Notes under the pieces: model-generated
The model's input: only the letters and a program-made list of their open reading frames with translations
Told to the model about the DNA's origin: nothing
The model's database searches: none
Position numbers and translations under genes: made by a program
In this document: in pieces, positions 42,589 to 51,690 of the stretch
How the letters are laid out: every line of letters starts with the position of its first letter
How positions within the stretch are numbered: position 1 is the first letter of the stretch
From: Flavobacterium sp.
GTDB taxonomy: Bacteria; Bacteroidota; Bacteroidia; Flavobacteriales; Flavobacteriaceae
Reading direction: 5' to 3'
Assembly: GCA_016714905.1 (NCBI GenBank)
Contig: JADKBW010000018.1
Location: forward strand, 1 to 64,000
DNA length: 64,000 bases

Positions 42589-43917
42589 TTAGTATTTTAG
42601 AAGTTTAGCAGTTTGAAATTGACTAGCGGATTCTGTTTGTAACAAATACACGCCGTTTTCCAAAAACGAAATATCTAGTTGATTAGTTATATTCACAAAT
42701 GATCTTATTAATCTTCCATTAACATCAAAAATAGAAAGACTTCCAATCGCATCTTTAGTGCTAAAAGTTATAAAGTCATTGGATGGGTTAGGAAAAAACA
42801 AAATATTTGAACCCTTACTACTTACTTCTTCTGTACTTAAAATACCATTGCTTTCACAATCAGAATTTACTACTGTTTCAAAATTATCGTTAATAAGCGC
42901 TTGATTCTGAATGTAAACCTCTTGTTCTGCATCGCAGCAGATATAAGCAAGATTAGGATTTCCACTGAAATCTATATAATCTTCAATAGTGAAGTTTTTC
43001 AATTTGAGCTCAGTCAGATTGTTATTAGCGCAGGAAACTATGTCTAAATTCTGAAAACCATTTAAATCTAGTGATGTTATCTGATTGTTTTCACAGTATA
43101 AATTTCTAACATAAGTAATTCCTCCAAAATTGATGTTCTGAAGTAGATTGTTTGGCACGAACACATTATCTAAATTCACATTATTGCTCAAATCTAAACT
43201 TGTAATTTGCGTATTGCTGATATACAGATTGGCTAGCAATGGCTGATTAGACAAATCTATAGAGGAAAAACCAATATCTTGCGCAGTAACGTAACCAATT
43301 GAAACTTCAATGAGTTTGATGCAATCTGTCAAATCTAAAGTGGGTATATTTCCGTAATAACTTAACTTCCGCAAGTTAACTAAGTTGCCTAAATTTATGT
43401 TTGTTGTTGATGAGCCTCCCCTAATTTGTAACTCTCTCAAATTGATGTTACTAGACAAATCTACGGTGCTAGTTAGACCCGCAGCCAATTCCAACTTGAC
43501 CAAACTTAAATTATTAGAAATATCAAATGTGACCAAAGTTTCCTGACCTGAAACGGCATTCAAACTGAGTGTTTCTAAATTAATTAATTCCGGGAAATTG
43601 AAGGTAGTTGCATAACTATTCCAGGAATTAATTGTTTTCAGATTAGTAAAAAATTGTAATCCTTCAAGATCAGTAAATGGAAGGTACGAAAAGTCAATGT
43701 GCTCGATATTCTGAGCTTCTTCAACACTAATTTCACCGTCATTATTAGCGTCAACATTTTCGGAAACATTGCCGTTTAAATCAATAAAACTAGTGGTGTA
43801 ACCGACTTCGGGAGCATTGATAAAAGCGCCTTTCAACAAAGAGTCATTAAATGATATATTTTGTGCATGTCCAAAATAAACCATCATTGAGCAAGTAATA
43901 AAAATAAAATTTTTCAT
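42589..43917 (-). CDS. Secreted leucine-rich-repeat protein with T9SS type A tail
   Basis: A 442-residue protein with signal peptide (MKNFIFITCSMMVYFGHAQ), an EF-hand-like calcium loop at about residues 59-70 (DANNDGEISVEE), about ten irregular leucine-rich repeats of 20-23 residues (LEGLQFFTNLKTINS, LSLVKLELAAGLTSTVDL, LYISNTQITSLDLSNNVNLD, ENNQITSLDLNGFQNLD), and a C-terminal T9SS sorting domain (FPNPSNDFITFS, SIFDVNGRLIRSFVN, ENGVYLLQTESASQ). LRRs of this type bind proteins or glycans; I infer a surface interaction role. Own terminator downstream. Confidence 0.88.
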   Translation of the reverse strand: MKNFIFITCSMMVYFGHAQNISFNDSLLKGAFINAPEVGYTTSFIDLNGNVSENVDANNDGEISVEEAQNIEHIDFSYLPFTDLEGLQFFTNLKTINSWNSYATTFNFPELINLETLSLNAVSGQETLVTFDISNNLSLVKLELAAGLTSTVDLSSNINLRELQIRGGSSTTNINLGNLVNLRKLSYYGNIPTLDLTDCIKLIEVSIGYVTAQDIGFSSIDLSNQPLLANLYISNTQITSLDLSNNVNLDNVFVPNNLLQNINFGGITYVRNLYCENNQITSLDLNGFQNLDIVSCANNNLTELKLKNFTIEDYIDFSGNPNLAYICCDAEQEVYIQNQALINDNFETVVNSDCESNGILSTEEVSSKGSNILFFPNPSNDFITFSTKDAIGSLSIFDVNGRLIRSFVNITNQLDISFLENGVYLLQTESASQFQTAKLLKY

Positions 43918-44142
43918 AGCGATAAGATTTGTTTTCTCAAAATAACTACAAAAATCAACACCGTATCTTAGTTACTGCTAAATACTTACAATATTTAACT
44001 TCTGTTTCACGATTATCGTGACAATTGACCAATTAGGCATATTTATATTAAACAAAAAATGTAGACTGTAAAAAACAAAAAATAATTGAAATAAAAAGGA
44101 GCGTTAAATCATAACAAAAAAACCCACTATTAACAACTAAAA

Positions 44143-44410
44143 TTATCTCTTAACAACGCTCACCGTTTTCACATAACTTCCTTGCATTACAATAATGTTG
44201 TACACTCCAGCAGGATATTGTGAACCGATTTCTAAGTTAGTGATAGCAGCAACAGAGGCTTGACGTGCTTCAACCTCACCGCCTAATTTTGAATGTTTTA
44301 GCATATGGGTTTGGATAAGCATTCACTTCATAGATAGCTAAAGCTGCACCAGTTTGTCTAGTCGATGCAGGTGATATTGAAGCAAAGTTTCCTGTCGAAA
44401 CAGTCGCGGA
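44143..44410 (-). pseudogene. Relic of a T9SS type A sorting tail, copy 1
   Basis: Minus-strand frames give FASISPASTRQTGAALAIYE, VNAYPNPYA, then after a frame change EVEARQASVAAITNLEIGSQ, YPAGVY and VKTVSVVKR and a stop. This is a Por_Secre_tail with its middle deleted: YPNPYAxTFK is joined out of frame to LGGEVEAR. No signal peptide or start belongs to it. Copy 2 at 51427 has the same deletion junction. Confidence 0.65.
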
Positions 44411-45123
44411 ATTCCCAGCAAATAACTAGGAATTCAGCTAACGGATATTAATAAAAGAAACAAGTTGACTAAACCTACTCCAAGGCTTCTACTCCTAACA
44501 AATTCTTGTTTTTATATTATTAAATTTATTATTGAGTTAAGTAATTAAAATGGATAAGATGCAAAAACACCAAGTAGGTAATTCACTTCCCACATCGCAT
44601 AATCTTGCGTATCTACCAATCCGTCTCCGTTAAGATCCGTTGGCTGTACTCCAAAATCTCCGTTCAGGTAACTTACTTCCCATACCGAGTAATCTTGCGT
44701 ATCAACTAGGTCGTCTATTACTAGCTCTCCTTGATACATCGCAAATACACCTGGCTCGATTTCAGTCATGTTATCTCCATAAGCTTGTGAAGCCGCACTT
44801 GAGAAATCATAGCTCAACGCAACAGCACCAAGAGTTTGCGGTGTAGCACTCCAAGTTTGAACGATGTTACTTCCTTTTACAGCGATATAGTAAGAACCTG
44901 CAGCAGCCGTATTGAAAGTTACAGAAAGTGTACCGTCGGTTTGTAAAGTACCAACCGCAGTATCAACTAGAGAGTAATCAAGAGCATCATGCAATTCTAC
45001 CGTCATATTCTCTACATCTGTTGCAGAAGGCATATCGTTAAGGCCATCCCATTGATTCAACTTAACAGAGTTCATTGTAGAACCTCCTAAATAGTAACCT
45101 TGAACGAACATCGTCAAGTTAAC
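44143..45123 (-). repeat. 981-bp 3' cassette, copy 1
   Basis: Nearly identical by eye to 51427-52407 at a constant offset of 7,284 bases. It spans the decayed T9SS tail, a short untranslated stretch, and the last ~190 codons of the upstream protein (VNLTMFVQGYYLGGSTMNSV to the dockerin-like end). Similarity stops sharply at both ends. Confidence 0.9.
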
Positions 45124-46011
45124 CACTTTTCCTGTAGAACAAGGATTCGCTGGATTCAATAACGGATTAGTATCATCGCAATCATAACCTATAAAATTCT
45201 CTAAAGAAAGGTATCCTGAAGCTCCTAGACAAAAGTAAGTAGGACCACCTTCGGTTGATGGATCATAAAATGCATACCCATCCCCGTCAGCATCCATCCA
45301 TCCATTATTGCCTGCGAAAATAGCACTATTACTATCATCACAATCCAAACCAAGCGAACTTGTTGCGTAACCGAGCGGAGTAGTTGTTCCTTTACAAACA
45401 GAAGCGGAACCGCCATCATATCCGTCTCCATCACCATCAATAAAGAAAGTGGCGAATTGATAGATTGATGCACTAGTATCATCGCAATCAAAGCCTAAAC
45501 TATTTTGTGCTTGAATATATCCCGCCGGAAATATTGCTCCATGACAAAGACGCTCTGGCAAGAACTCAGTCAAAGGATCATACAACGCATACCCATCTCC
45601 ATCTGCATCAATCCAAACAAAACTTTCGAGAAAAACCAAGCCATTATTATCATCACAGTCGTAACCTAAAGAACTCTGTAGCGCAAGATATCCCGGTGGA
45701 ATGGAAGATCCAATACAAAGTGAAGTCGGACCGCCTTCAGTGGAAGGATCATTAAGTGCATACCCATCTCCGTCAGCATCAATCCAAACGGAAGTGCCAA
45801 TGAAAATAGCATTATTACTATCATCACAATCCAAACCAAGTGAACTTGTTGCGTAACCGAGCGGAGTAGTTGTTCCTTGGTGGAATGGAAGATCCAATAC
45901 ATACCGAAGTCGGATTGCTTTCAGTGGAATAATCATTAAGTGCATACCCATCTCCATCGGCGTCGATCCAAACGTAAGTACCAATGAAAATAGCATTATT
46001 ACTATCATCAC
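44545..46011 (-). CDS. Mosaic surface protein, C-terminal part: MopE repeats and dockerin-like module
   Basis: The true coding part starts at about 45880; upstream residues are out-of-frame. It contains metal-binding-motif (MopE/PF11617-like) repeats: VWIDADGDGYALNDPSTEGG, GYATSSLGLDCDDSNNAIF. From about residue 296 follows a module (VNLTMFVQGYYLGGSTMNSV, VTFNTAAAGSYYIAVKGSN, DFSSAASQAYGDNM) that I recall at the C-termini of Bacteroidota secreted proteins, ending in two dockerin-like calcium loops (DLVDTQDYSVWEVSYLNGD, DLNGDGLVDTQDYAMWEVNY). It continues the protein encoded to 50410; the frame break is at about 45880. Confidence 0.75.
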   Translation of the reverse strand: MMIVIMLFSLVLTFGSTPMEMGMHLMIIPLKAIRLRYVLDLPFHQGTTTPLGYATSSLGLDCDDSNNAIFIGTSVWIDADGDGYALNDPSTEGGPTSLCIGSSIPPGYLALQSSLGYDCDDNNGLVFLESFVWIDADGDGYALYDPLTEFLPERLCHGAIFPAGYIQAQNSLGFDCDDTSASIYQFATFFIDGDGDGYDGGSASVCKGTTTPLGYATSSLGLDCDDSNSAIFAGNNGWMDADGDGYAFYDPSTEGGPTYFCLGASGYLSLENFIGYDCDDTNPLLNPANPCSTGKVVNLTMFVQGYYLGGSTMNSVKLNQWDGLNDMPSATDVENMTVELHDALDYSLVDTAVGTLQTDGTLSVTFNTAAAGSYYIAVKGSNIVQTWSATPQTLGAVALSYDFSSAASQAYGDNMTEIEPGVFAMYQGELVIDDLVDTQDYSVWEVSYLNGDFGVQPTDLNGDGLVDTQDYAMWEVNYLLGVFASYPF

Positions 46012-49000
46012 AATCCAAACCTAGTGAACTTGTGGCGTACCCGAGCGGAGTCGTTGTTCCTGAACAAACACCCGCCTCACCTCCATCATATCCGTCGCCA
46101 TCCCCATCAATAAAGAAATCCGAGAATTGATAGATTGATGAACTGGTATCATCGCAATCTAAACCAAGTGAACTCTCTAAAGCAAGATATCCCGGTGGAA
46201 TGGAATATCCAATACATACCGAAGTCGGATTGCTTTCAGTGGAATAATCATTAAGTGCATACCCATCTCCATCGGCGTCGATCCAAACGTAAGTACCAAT
46301 GAAAATAGCATTATTACTATCATCACAATCATAAGCGAGAAAATTCGCTGCTGCAAAGTATCCGGACGGTATCGTAGCTCCAAGACAGAAGTAAATAGGA
46401 CCACCTGCTGTAATCGTATCATAAAATGCATACCCATCTCCATCCGCGTCCGCATAGAAAGGAATATTTGGAATTACTTCAATTTGCAAAGTAGTTGTTG
46501 TTGCACATAATCCTGCGGTTGGGGTAAATGTATAGACAGTGGTCGTGGTATTGTTTAAAGCTGGTGACCAAGTTCCTGTGATGCCATTGTTAGAAGTAGT
46601 TGGTAAAGCACTTAAGCTAGCTCCTGAACAAATAGGCGCAACAGCCGTAAATGTTGGCGTAACATTCGGATTTACGACAATAGTCATTGTGGTAGTTGAA
46701 GCACATAAACCTGCAGTTGGGGTAAATGTATAGACAGTTGTCGTTGTATTATTTAAAGCTGGTGACCAAGTTCCAGTAATTCCATTCGTAGAAGTAGTTG
46801 GCAAAGCACTTAAGTTAGCTCCTGAACAAATAGGTGCAACAGCCGTAAATGTTGGAGTTACAATCGAATTAACCGTTAAAGTACTGGCACTGACCCCCGT
46901 TCCGTTAGGCGAAGTAACAGAAATGGTTCCTGTGGTGCCACCAGCTGGGATTGCAGTAATTTGATTGGCTGTGTTAACGGTGAAAGAAAGCGCAGGGGTT
47001 CCGCCAAAACTAACCGCAGTTGCTCCTGTAAAACCAGCACCGGTAATTACAACAGGTGTTGTATTTACGCAGGCGCTTCCGGGGCTAACTTCAGTAATTA
47101 CTGGAGTGCAGGAATTTCCTGAACCAACTCCGCCGGGTGCTATCCAATTGGAAGTTGCTCCGGATAATGCAAAGTTGGTGAGCGTGCCGTCTATGTTATT
47201 ACCACTTGCATCGGTAAGGGATGTAACAGCTGTATTTGTTGCACTTGCTACACCCTGATTAAATTGGTAATTTGCCTTTAAACCTGGGGTAGCCACCTGA
47301 ATTTCACAATTCATAAATGCCTGTATCTGGGCTTGTGTGCGTACTATGTCCCACAAACGGACTTCATCTATTCTACCACTGAAATTGAAAAACTGCCCGG
47401 TTGGTGAGTTGAGACAGCCAATACCAAAACTGGTGGGCGTTGTAACAGCTTGTGTGGAAGTGCTAGGAGTTTGTACCCCGTTAACATAAGCGCGTAAGGT
47501 TCCGCTATTTCTTACAAATGCAACATGATACCATTGATTGGCAGCAGGGAAAGTATAACCAGTTGCGATATACGAACCTCCAATTAAAAATTGCAGGCTA
47601 TTTCCATTGAGCGCGATTGCGCAACCATTGTATTGAGTAAATCTAGCGATATACCCTGCATAGCCAACAGGGACACGAACACCTGAAAGAACTGATGGAT
47701 TGATCCATGCTTCAAGGGTAAAATTATCTGTAACTGTCATTGGTCGTGCCGCAGAAACAAAATCATTGACCCCATCGAAACTTAAGGCTGCACCTTGTAC
47801 AAATCCTGTACCTTGTAGTGCGAAATCATATTCGTTAATAGCGCAACTATTGTTTGCAATGCGAATAGTTGCGTTACGTATTCCAGAGCCTGTAGGTGTA
47901 AATTTTACGACAAATGTAGTGCTGTCACCTGCAGCAACGGAAGATGCAGGAGCAGTGGTTACCACAAACTCAGAAGCGTTAGTGCCGGTAAAAGAAATGC
48001 CGGTAATACTCAGCGAAGAATTTCCGGTATTCTGAATTGTAAAAGAGCGTGTACTACTGCTAACGGTGCTTACCGATTCAAAATCAGTAAAGTTGGAAGT
48101 AGATGGCGTAGGGCTCCCATCAATAATGTTGGTGCTGTTACCTTGTACGTTTATTACCGGCGCGTTCACGGTAACGGTGAATGAACAAATAGCAGCATCT
48201 TGAGCGCAGTTATTAGTTGCTGTAATGGTAACAGTGGTTACTCCAATATTAAAGGAACTGCCACTACCAGTACCACTTCCACTTGCTGTTGTTGCTCCGG
48301 TGAAAGCATAGGTATAAGTTGGTGTTGGATATCCTGTTGCTACTGCTGTGTAATTAACAGTTGCTGCACAATTGTTTGTTGTTGTATTGGCTGTCTGATT
48401 GCCCGGACAGGAAATCGTTGGTATGGTGCAAGGTAGATCTTGCCTAATAACTGATACATTGTTGCTACTATAATTAGCCACAGCCAAATCGGGTCTGCCA
48501 TCTCCATCAATATCACACAAGCGCACTGAAATAGGAGCTGAACCTGTTGTAATATCAACTTTGGCTGCAAAACTCACTGCGCTTGAGGTGGAAGTGTTGC
48601 GAAAAATCGATGCAGTGCTGCCTCCAAAATTGGCTACCACCAAATCGGGTCTTCCATTACCATCTACATCTCCTATGATTACTGCCAAAGGATTTGTTCC
48701 AGTGACTAAATCAACCTTAGTGGCAAAACTCACCGTTCCTATCGTCGAAGTGTTACTATATATTGATACGTTATTGCTATTGTAGTTAGCCACCGCCAAA
48801 TCGGCTTTTCCATCTCCATTTATATCGCCAATACTTACTGAAGTAGCGGTTGTACCAGTTGCAAAATCGACCTTGGTTGCAAAATTCAGCAGCCCGGAAG
48901 TGCTCGTATTGAGCAATACCGATGCATCATTGCTGCCCTGATTGGCAGAAGCCAAATCGGGTTTGCCATCGCCATCAATATCACCTAGACTTACCGAATA

Positions 49001-50410
49001 GGGATTTACACCCGTAGTGAAATCAGTTTTACTTGCAAAACTTAACACACCCAAAGTAGATGTGTTGCGGAATACCGATACGCTGTTACTACCATAATTT
49101 GCCACTACTAACTCTGGTTTTCCATCGCTATTTAGATCTCCTATCGCTACCGAGGGAGGATTTACTCCAGTAGCGAAATCAATCTTAGGCGCAAAAGTCA
49201 CAGTGCCCAATGAGGAAGTATTGCGCAATACCGATACGGTGTTGCTGCTCCAATTGGCCAACGCCAAATCGAGTTTGCCATCGCCATCCAAATCTCCCAT
49301 ACTTACTGATCGAGCGTCTGAAACTATATTGATATCAACCTTCGGAGCAAAACTTACTGCACCTGATGTAGAGGTATTACGAAATACTGATAGGATTCTG
49401 GTGGTAATATTGATGACTACCACATCGGGTTTGCCATCACCGTCTAGATCGCCAGAACTTACGGAATGAGGATTTGTGCCAGAGGTAAAATCTAACTTTG
49501 GTAAAAAGCTAGTGCTACCGGCAAGAGTAACATTAAAGGGGACAGCAGAATAAGTTGTCAGGTTTTGTGCCAGGTTGGTAACTGACAAAAACTGGTAGGT
49601 TGCCCCCAATGGTACGGTTACGGTTAAGCTAGTTTCGCTCGCAGCAGTTACTGTTGCCTGTGTAGCACCAAAGAAAACAATGTTTTGTGCTGCTATAGGA
49701 TTAAAACCCGAACCGGTTATGGTTACACTGCTTCCTATAGGACCTGATGCCGGTGAAAAGGTCATGATGCTAGGAGGCATTATTACCGTTACGTTCTGCG
49801 TGCAGGTTGCTGTTTGGCCTGCTGAGTCAGTAACGGTCCAAGTAACCGTTGTTGTACCAAGAGAATAAGGTCCAGCAGGCACCGGACCACTGATCGTTGG
49901 TGTGACGCAATTATCAGCAGCGGTAGCCTTGCCTACATTACCAATATAAGTAGAGCCAACATGGTTCGCTGCTACTGTTATTGCTGACGGGCAAGTTATG
50001 GTGGGAGCTGTTGGGTTATTTATGATTAAGTTTATGCCAGAAGAAGTAACTGTAACTGGTGTTGCGCAAGTGATCACTCCGGTGCTCGCTCCGGTAATCG
50101 AACAGGTAATATTACCTCCTGTTGTGCCGGAATCGATGTATGTTGTGCCTGTTCCTACAGTAACACCATCTTTTTTCCATTGGTAAATTGGGTCGGTGCC
50201 CGTATTGATTGCAGTCGCCGTAAATGTAACTGAAGTACCCGTGCAGGTGGGATTGGTACCACCTGAAACGGCTATGTTGATTGTTGGAGAAATGAAAGGA
50301 CCACCATAATATATTGCTAAACTAGGTTGCGGAGAAATTTGGCAATTCATAGTTGAAGCTATTTGACTTTGAGACCGAGCCACATTCCACAAACGAACTT
50401 CACTTAGCAT
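45824..50410 (-). CDS. Mosaic surface protein, main part: Ig, HYR, IPT, FG-GAP, LamG, MopE repeats
   Basis: The frame gives 1,528 residues. In order (approximate residues): end of a LamG domain (1-40); Ig-like (45-130); HYR (135-210, ADNCVTPTISG, GTTTVTWTVTDSAG); IPT/TIG (213-295, SPASGPIGSSVTITGSGFNP); seven FG-GAP/VCBS repeats (305-662, SVSMGDLDGDGKLDLALANW); HYR-like (668-745); choice-of-anchor D (748-860); LamG (865-1080, LSFDGVNDFVSA, GRIDEVRLWDIVRTQAQI); IPT (1085-1170); two ~60-residue repeats (PTFTAVAPICSGANLSAL); MopE-like metal-binding repeats (from 1300, IDADGDGYALND). The frame ends in nonsense (RNNYSARLRNKFTWFGL) because of a break at about 45880. FG-GAP plus LamG suggest ligand or glycan binding at the cell surface (inference). 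Confidence 0.78.
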   Translation of the reverse strand: MLSEVRLWNVARSQSQIASTMNCQISPQPSLAIYYGGPFISPTINIAVSGGTNPTCTGTSVTFTATAINTGTDPIYQWKKDGVTVGTGTTYIDSGTTGGNITCSITGASTGVITCATPVTVTSSGINLIINNPTAPTITCPSAITVAANHVGSTYIGNVGKATAADNCVTPTISGPVPAGPYSLGTTTVTWTVTDSAGQTATCTQNVTVIMPPSIMTFSPASGPIGSSVTITGSGFNPIAAQNIVFFGATQATVTAASETSLTVTVPLGATYQFLSVTNLAQNLTTYSAVPFNVTLAGSTSFLPKLDFTSGTNPHSVSSGDLDGDGKPDVVVINITTRILSVFRNTSTSGAVSFAPKVDINIVSDARSVSMGDLDGDGKLDLALANWSSNTVSVLRNTSSLGTVTFAPKIDFATGVNPPSVAIGDLNSDGKPELVVANYGSNSVSVFRNTSTLGVLSFASKTDFTTGVNPYSVSLGDIDGDGKPDLASANQGSNDASVLLNTSTSGLLNFATKVDFATGTTATSVSIGDINGDGKADLAVANYNSNNVSIYSNTSTIGTVSFATKVDLVTGTNPLAVIIGDVDGNGRPDLVVANFGGSTASIFRNTSTSSAVSFAAKVDITTGSAPISVRLCDIDGDGRPDLAVANYSSNNVSVIRQDLPCTIPTISCPGNQTANTTTNNCAATVNYTAVATGYPTPTYTYAFTGATTASGSGTGSGSSFNIGVTTVTITATNNCAQDAAICSFTVTVNAPVINVQGNSTNIIDGSPTPSTSNFTDFESVSTVSSSTRSFTIQNTGNSSLSITGISFTGTNASEFVVTTAPASSVAAGDSTTFVVKFTPTGSGIRNATIRIANNSCAINEYDFALQGTGFVQGAALSFDGVNDFVSAARPMTVTDNFTLEAWINPSVLSGVRVPVGYAGYIARFTQYNGCAIALNGNSLQFLIGGSYIATGYTFPAANQWYHVAFVRNSGTLRAYVNGVQTPSTSTQAVTTPTSFGIGCLNSPTGQFFNFSGRIDEVRLWDIVRTQAQIQAFMNCEIQVATPGLKANYQFNQGVASATNTAVTSLTDASGNNIDGTLTNFALSGATSNWIAPGGVGSGNSCTPVITEVSPGSACVNTTPVVITGAGFTGATAVSFGGTPALSFTVNTANQITAIPAGGTTGTISVTSPNGTGVSASTLTVNSIVTPTFTAVAPICSGANLSALPTTSTNGITGTWSPALNNTTTTVYTFTPTAGLCASTTTMTIVVNPNVTPTFTAVAPICSGASLSALPTTSNNGITGTWSPALNNTTTTVYTFTPTAGLCATTTTLQIEVIPNIPFYADADGDGYAFYDTITAGGPIYFCLGATIPSGYFAAANFLAYDCDDSNNAIFIGTYVWIDADGDGYALNDYSTESNPTSVCIGYSIPPGYLALESSLGLDCDDTSSSIYQFSDFFIDGDGDGYDGGEAGVCSGTTTPLGYATSSLGLDCDDSNNAIFIGTYVWIDADGDGYALNDYSTESNPTSVCIGSSIPPRNNYSARLRNKFTWFGL
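45881..46013 (-). repeat. ~130-bp direct repeat within MopE region, unit 1
   Basis: Almost identical to 46196-46328, period 315 bases. Its left edge coincides with the frame break of the gene, where GTTTPLGY of one unit is joined out of frame to SSIPP of another. Confidence 0.75.
46196..46328 (-). repeat. ~130-bp direct repeat within MopE region, unit 2
   Basis: Partner of 45881-46013. Here the flanking reading frame is intact (IPPGYLALESSLGLDCDD). Confidence 0.75.
48440..49510 (-). repeat. Seven FG-GAP/VCBS coding repeats
   Basis: Units of about 150 bases, each encoding xSVSxGDLDGDGKPDLxVAN, YxSNxVSVFRNTST and FATKVDFxTGT. DxDGDGxxD is a calcium-binding loop; seven units are what a seven-bladed integrin-like propeller needs. 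Confidence 0.8.
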
Positions 50411-50880
50411 TCACCACTACTATTACAACACACATTTTGGCTGGCAAATAAATGGGTATCAGTGGTGGAAATGGAATTGTTCAAATGTAGGTGGATTACT
50501 AATAAGAGGGACTTGGATACCATTTATGAAAACCAAACGAGCACTGGAAGTTGCCACCAGTGCATAATGAAACCAAGTGTTTATTGGAATCGGAAAATGG
50601 AATAGTTTGCGTTGTATCTCGCTCCCATAAAATTAAGGAAAGAAGCAGCACTAATCATAAGAAATTGAAAGGTTGCTCCGAATGGGATTTCCCATCGTGA
50701 ACAATTAATACCTGTCCACGTTTGATTAACTGTGTTAGGTAATTTTATCCATGCTTCAAATGTTATTGAGCCAGTTGCACTCAAGTTGGCAGGGCTATAT
50801 CCTATGATTGCTCCAGATTGTGTGGTATGTATAAAACTTGTTGGAGGAGATTGCCCACACACATTCCAGCTTTTATTAAA
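50411..50880 (-). pseudogene. N-terminal LamG part of the mosaic surface protein, frame-broken
   Basis: The frame from about 50862 reads GQSPPTSFIHTTQSGAIIGY, then ATGSITFEAWIKLPNTVNQT, a LamG start. After a break at ~50590 another frame gives INTWFHYALVATSSARLVFI, then NGIQVPLISNPPTF. A further break at ~50450 leads into LSEVRLWNVARSQSQI at 50410. The three pieces are consecutive parts of one LamG domain. No clean signal peptide is seen; an ATG at about 50938 in another frame gives MKFCSYHLATIHKTA and a hydrophobic IIILIKAG stretch, which may be the start if there is one more indel. Confidence 0.6.
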
Positions 50881-51365
50881 ATAATTATACGGGCGGTTTT
50901 ATGAATGGTTGCGAGATGATACGAACAAAATTTCATGCTGATTGCTTTTGGTGTTACATTATATATCATTACTATTTTAGATTTTTTTCTTTTATATCAG
51001 ATTTAGTTACTTCAACATTTTTATTGTTGCCACCTAAAGCGATAATAAGATGGTTCTTGGCAGGATTGAGAAAAATAAAATGAATCACCCCCAAATGGCT
51101 TTTCTATTTATTGCTTCAAGATAATGTTAAAATAAAACGTTTCTTAAATAAGTCCGTTTAAAAGCGGATTAATCGGTTAAAATTCACATAATTAAGGATT
51201 TATATCTTCTAACAGAATATAATTGCTTCACCACAAACACTTTAGTGGTTCCAAATATTAACAAATAAGTTGCAAGAACTTACTATGAAGTTAAAGTCTC
51301 AGATGCTAAGCATCCCTACCTTGATGTAACCCAATTGATCAAGTCAACAAAACTGCATCTAACAC
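50881..51365. other. Intergenic region upstream of the mosaic gene
   Basis: AT-rich sequence with no supported gene. It separates the mosaic protein gene from the 3' cassette of the next gene and should hold the mosaic gene's promoter; no clear TTTG/TAnnTTTG pair was found. Confidence 0.35.
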
Positions 51366-51396
51366 CAAAAAAAAACCGCCTCGTTTCCGAAGCGGT
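51366..51396 (-). terminator. Intrinsic terminator after cassette copy 2
   Basis: Minus-strand ACCGCTTCG-GAAA-CGAGGCGGT followed by nine T. The stem is 9 bp with one G-U pair. Confidence 0.85.
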
Positions 51397-51426
51397 CTCA
51401 CCCTGTTTATAAAGACAATGAACTAA

Positions 51427-51690
51427 TTATCTTTTAACAACTCTTACCGTTTTCACGTTATTTCCTTGAGTTACAATAATATTGTAAACTCCAGCAGGAT
51501 ATTGTGAACCGATTTCTAAGTTAGTAATCGCAGCAACAGATGCCTGACGTGCTTCAACCTCACGGCCTAATTTTGAATGTTTCAGCATATGGGTTTGGAT
51601 AAGCATTCACTTCATAGATAGCTAAAGCTGTATTTGCTTGTCTTGTAGCTGTAGGTGATGTTGAAGCAAAGTTCCCAGTCGAAACAGTCA
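51427..51690 (-). pseudogene. Relic of a T9SS type A sorting tail, copy 2
   Basis: Minus-strand frames give ALAIYEVNAYPNPYAETFK, then out of frame GREVEARQASVAAITNLEI, GSQYPAGVYNIIVTQGNN and VKTVRVVKR and a stop. The deletion junction is the same as in copy 1 at 44143. Confidence 0.65.

Noticed and set aside
46539..50186. Plus-strand frames opposite the mosaic surface gene
   Set aside because: They are antisense to strongly domain-like FG-GAP, IPT and LamG coding sequence.
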